From NCBI RefSeq assembly GCF_032854445.1, contig NW_027018009.1, forward strand, positions 62,001 to 126,000: a stretch of DNA of 64,000 nucleotides, in the 5' to 3' direction. The translations under genes and the position numbers were made by a program. Shown here in pieces: positions 61,578 to 64,000 of this stretch (position 1 is its first letter; the number at the start of each line of letters is the position of its first letter). A model generated the notes under the pieces. The model had not been told where the DNA came from, did not search any database, and saw nothing but the letters and a program-made list of their open reading frames with translations. The stretch is from Liolophura sinensis (taxonomy: Eukaryota; Mollusca; Polyplacophora; Chitonida; Chitonidae).

Positions 61578-64000
61578 GGTGCCAAAAGATGCGGAATGGA
61601 GCCAGGCATCGGTAGCTGTTGAAAAATTGCAAATTTCCCTGGTTTCCATGGAGTAAGAGCCGTTGCTGGGCACGTGATTATGACATAAATGATCATTCAA
61701 TTGCCACTACAGCCCAAAGTATTAGTCGGAGAGCAACGCGGTTTGCACCATTCGATTTCTCGTCACAAAATACGTCGGATTAGTCTCTTACCAGCAGCAC
61801 TGGAACAGTTTTTCTACTTTTGCATTTTTACCTGGTCTTTTTGTTAATTGAAATCGGCTACACTGTACTATGTACCATCGCGACTGGTCATTACTATGTT
61901 CAACTTTTGACTATAAGTTATGTGCCCTTCGGTAGCCCAGAAGACGTCAAATCTTTGGGCCAAGCCCATTTAACTCACCCAGCAATTGTCTTACATCTAA
62001 GTACAGGACAATCTCAATGTCTTTATCTACATGTAGAAAAACCACACCATTTGTACATGAAAAACACAAGGTACTTGATACAGTCTGCTGTAAAAAGTAC
62101 AACTGAACACTGACCCACTTTAGTAAGGTGCCAAAAGATGAGGAATGGAGTCAGGCATCGGTAGCTGTTGAAAAATTGCAAATTTCCCTGGTTTCCATGG
62201 AGTAAGAGCCGTTGCTGGGCACGTGATTATGACATAAATGATCAATCAATTGTCACTACAGCCCAAAGTATTAGTCGGAGAGCAACGCGGTTTGCACCAT
62301 TCGATTTGTCGTCACAAAATACGTCGGATTAGTCTCTTAACAGCAGCACTGGAACAGTTTTTCCACTTTTGCATTTATACCTGGTCTTTTTGTTAATTGA
62401 AATCGGCTACACTGTACTCTGTACAATCGCGACTGGTCATTACTATATTCAACTTTTGACTATAAGTTATGTGCCCTTCGGTAGCCCAGAAGACCTGAAA
62501 TTTTTGGGCGAAGCCCATTTAACTCACCCAGCAATTGTCTTACTTCTAAGTCCAAGACAATCTCAATGTCTTTATCTACGTGTAGAAAAACCACACCATT
62601 TGTACATAAAAAACACAAGGTACTTGATACAGTCTGCTGTAAAAAGTACAACTAAACACTGACCCACATTTATAAGGTGCCAAAAGATGCGGAATTGGGC
62701 CAGGCATCGGCAGCTGTTAAAAAATTGCAAATATCCCTGGTTTCCATGGAGTAAGAGCCGTTGCTGGGCACGTGATTATGACATCAATGATTATTGAATT
62801 GTCGCTACAGCCAAAAGTATTGGTCGGAGAGCAACGCGGATTGCACCATTCGATTTCTCGTCACAAAATACGTCGGATTAGCCTCTTACCAGCAGCACTG
62901 GAACAGTTTTTCCACTTTTGCATTTTTGCCTGGTCTTTTTGTTAATTGAAATCGGCTACACTGTAATCTCTACAATCGCGACTGGTCATTACTATATTCA
63001 AGTTTTGACTATAAGTTATGTGCCCTTCGGTAGCCCAGAAGACCTGAAATCTTTGGGCCAAGCCCATTTAACTCACCCAGCAATTGTCTTACATCTAAGT
63101 AAAGGACAATCTCAATGTCTTTATCTACGTGTAGAAAAACCACACCATTTGTACATGAAAAACACAAGGTACTTGATACAGTCTGCTGTAAAAAGTACAA
63201 CTGAACACTGACCCACTTCAGTAAGGTGCCAAAAGATGCGGAATGGAGCCAGGCATCGGTAGCTGTTGAAAAATTGCAAATTTCCCTGGTTTCCATGGAG
63301 TAAGAGCCGTTGCTGGGCACGTGATTATGACATAAATGATCATTCAATTGCCACTACAGCCCAAAGTATTAGTCGGAGAGCAACGCGGTTTGCACCATTC
63401 GATTTGTCGTCACAAAATACGTCGGATTAGTCTCTTACCAGCAGCACTGGAACAGTTTTTCCACTTTTGCATTTATACCTGGTCTTTTTGTTAATTGAAA
63501 TCGGCTACACTGTACTCTGTACAATCGCGACTGGTCATTACTATATTCAACTTTTGACTATAAGTTATGTGCCCTTCGGTAGCCCAGAAGGCCTGAAATC
63601 TTTGGGCGAAGCCCATTTAACTCACCCAGCAATTGTCTTACTTCTATATCGAAGACAATCTCAATGTCTTTATCTACGTGTAGAAAAACCACACCATTTG
63701 TACATAAAAAAAACACAAGGTACTTGATACAGTCTGCTGTAAAAAGTACAACTGAACACTGACCCACTTCAGTAAGGTACCAAAAGATGCGGAATTGAGC
63801 CAGGCATCGGCAGCTGTTGAAAAAATGCAAATTTCCCTGGTTTCCATGGAGTAAGAGCCGTTGCTGGGCACGTGATTATGACATAAATGATCATTCAATT
63901 GTAGCTACAGCCAAAAGTATTGGTCGGAGAGCAACGCGGATTGCACCATTCGATTTCTTGTCACAAAATACGTCGGATTAGTTTCTTACTAGTAGCACTG
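61578..64000. repeat. Ten-monomer-period block, copy 2, to window end
   Basis: Follows 56,082-57,970 at an offset of 5,496 up to about 63,466, with TCTTAACAGCAGC (62,336) and TTCAAGTTTTGAC (62,998) as private changes. From about 63,580 it instead follows 60,284 onwards. The array runs off the window at 64,000 within a monomer that starts at 63,776. Confidence 0.82.

Larger units (their letters stand above)
1..64000. repeat. Satellite DNA array, 549-bp monomer, spans entire window
   Basis: The motif GGTGCCAAAAGATG (or a close variant) recurs every 549 bp or so from end to end, always on the same strand. Monomer starts by this anchor: 2, 551, 1100, 1650, 2199, 2748, 3298, 3847, 4396, 4945, 5494, 6042, 6591, 7133, 7682, 8231, 8779, 9328, 9877, 10425, 10974, 11523, 12072, 12622, 13171, 13720, 14269, 14818, 15367, 15916, 16465, 17014, 17866, 18415, 18964, 19816, 20365, 20914, 21462, 22012, 22561, 23110, 23660, 24211, 24760, 25308, 25857, 26406, 26957, 27506, 28055, 28606, 29155, 29704, 30255, 30804, 31354, 31903, 32452, 33001, 33549, 34099, 34648, 35196, 35745, 36294, 36843, 37392, 37943, 38492, 39042, 39594, 40143, 40692, 41243, 41792, 42342, 42891, 43440, 43991, 44542, 45091, 45640, 46192, 46741, 47290, 47841, 48390, 48939, 49488, 50039, 50588, 51137, 51688, 52237, 52787, 53336, 53887, 54436, 54985, 55534, 56082, 56631, 57180, 57729, 58280, 58831, 59380, 59929, 60480, 61029, 61578, 62127, 62676, 63225, 63776 (cut by the window end). 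Units at 17014 and 18964 are 852-bp fusions. Nothing non-satellite interrupts the array. I do not recognise the family by name. Confidence 0.98.

Noticed and set aside
1-64000. CRISPR array or other prokaryotic repeat system
   Set aside because: The repeated unit is 549 bp with no short repeat/unique spacer alternation, no cas genes and no operon structure.
1-64000. Ribosomal DNA, 5S or tRNA gene clusters as the tandem unit
   Set aside because: No rRNA-like conserved segments, no tRNA cloverleaf with A and B boxes, and no Pol III terminator arrangement was seen in the monomer.
1-64000. LTR retrotransposon or other complete mobile element forming the array
   Set aside because: No terminal repeats, target-site duplications, primer-binding site, polypurine tract or reverse-transcriptase frame could be found. 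The only transposon-like signal is the short Harbinger-type segment reported above.

Overview
The whole 64 kb window is one uninterrupted head-to-tail satellite DNA array. The basic monomer is 549 bp (range 548-552, with one 542-bp copy), and about 117 monomer equivalents run from base 1 to base 64,000, all in the same orientation. There is no unique flanking DNA and no inserted element. I found no rRNA or tRNA gene, CRISPR array or credible protein-coding gene. Neither end of the array is present. An array of this length and monomer size points to a eukaryotic nuclear genome (pericentromeric, subtelomeric or other heterochromatin). GC is about 40-43% by spot counts, and CpG dinucleotides are only moderately depleted (about 14 per monomer), which leans weakly towards an animal without heavy CpG depletion. 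I cannot name the species.

Layout. 1-3,297: two near-identical copies of a three-monomer (1,648-bp) unit. 3,298-12,200: loosely related monomers, including a shortened one and a third, diverged relative of the first trimer. 12,201-15,580: a second tandem trimer (1,647/1,648 bp). 16,045-19,944: two copies of a 1,950-bp unit, each carrying the same 246-bp internal deletion. 20,100-43,018: a composite higher-order structure built from a seven-monomer unit 'P' (about 3.85 kb) and an eleven-monomer unit 'Q' (about 6.05 kb), in the order P(partial)-P-Q-P-P(partial)-Q. 45,091-56,081: a seven-monomer unit 'R' (3,848 bp) in two full copies, a third copy lacking two monomers, and the start of a fourth. 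56,082-64,000: a mosaic reusing patches seen elsewhere at spacings of 6, 10 and 26 monomers.

The monomer shows clear internal anatomy. It has a conserved core, a variable segment centred on a TGATCA palindrome where higher-order units begin and end, and an A-run of variable length that accounts for most 549- versus 551-bp length classes. The recurring open frames of 60-112 codons are by-products of the repeat: the longest begin at TTG, and they are broken by substitutions and indels in many copies.

The most interesting point is a plus-strand reading of the monomer. It has the spacing and many signature residues of the start of the catalytic domain of PIF/Harbinger (HARBI1-like) transposases: a K-V-P start, then IANFPGFHGV, then AVAGHVI where the family has an (I/V)DGTH motif, then RGLHHSI where the family has RKGxHS(I/L)N. 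The catalytic Asp position is Ala, and most copies need one frameshift. My reading is that the satellite was seeded by a dead Harbinger-type transposon fragment. This is an inference from residues and spacing and needs a profile search.
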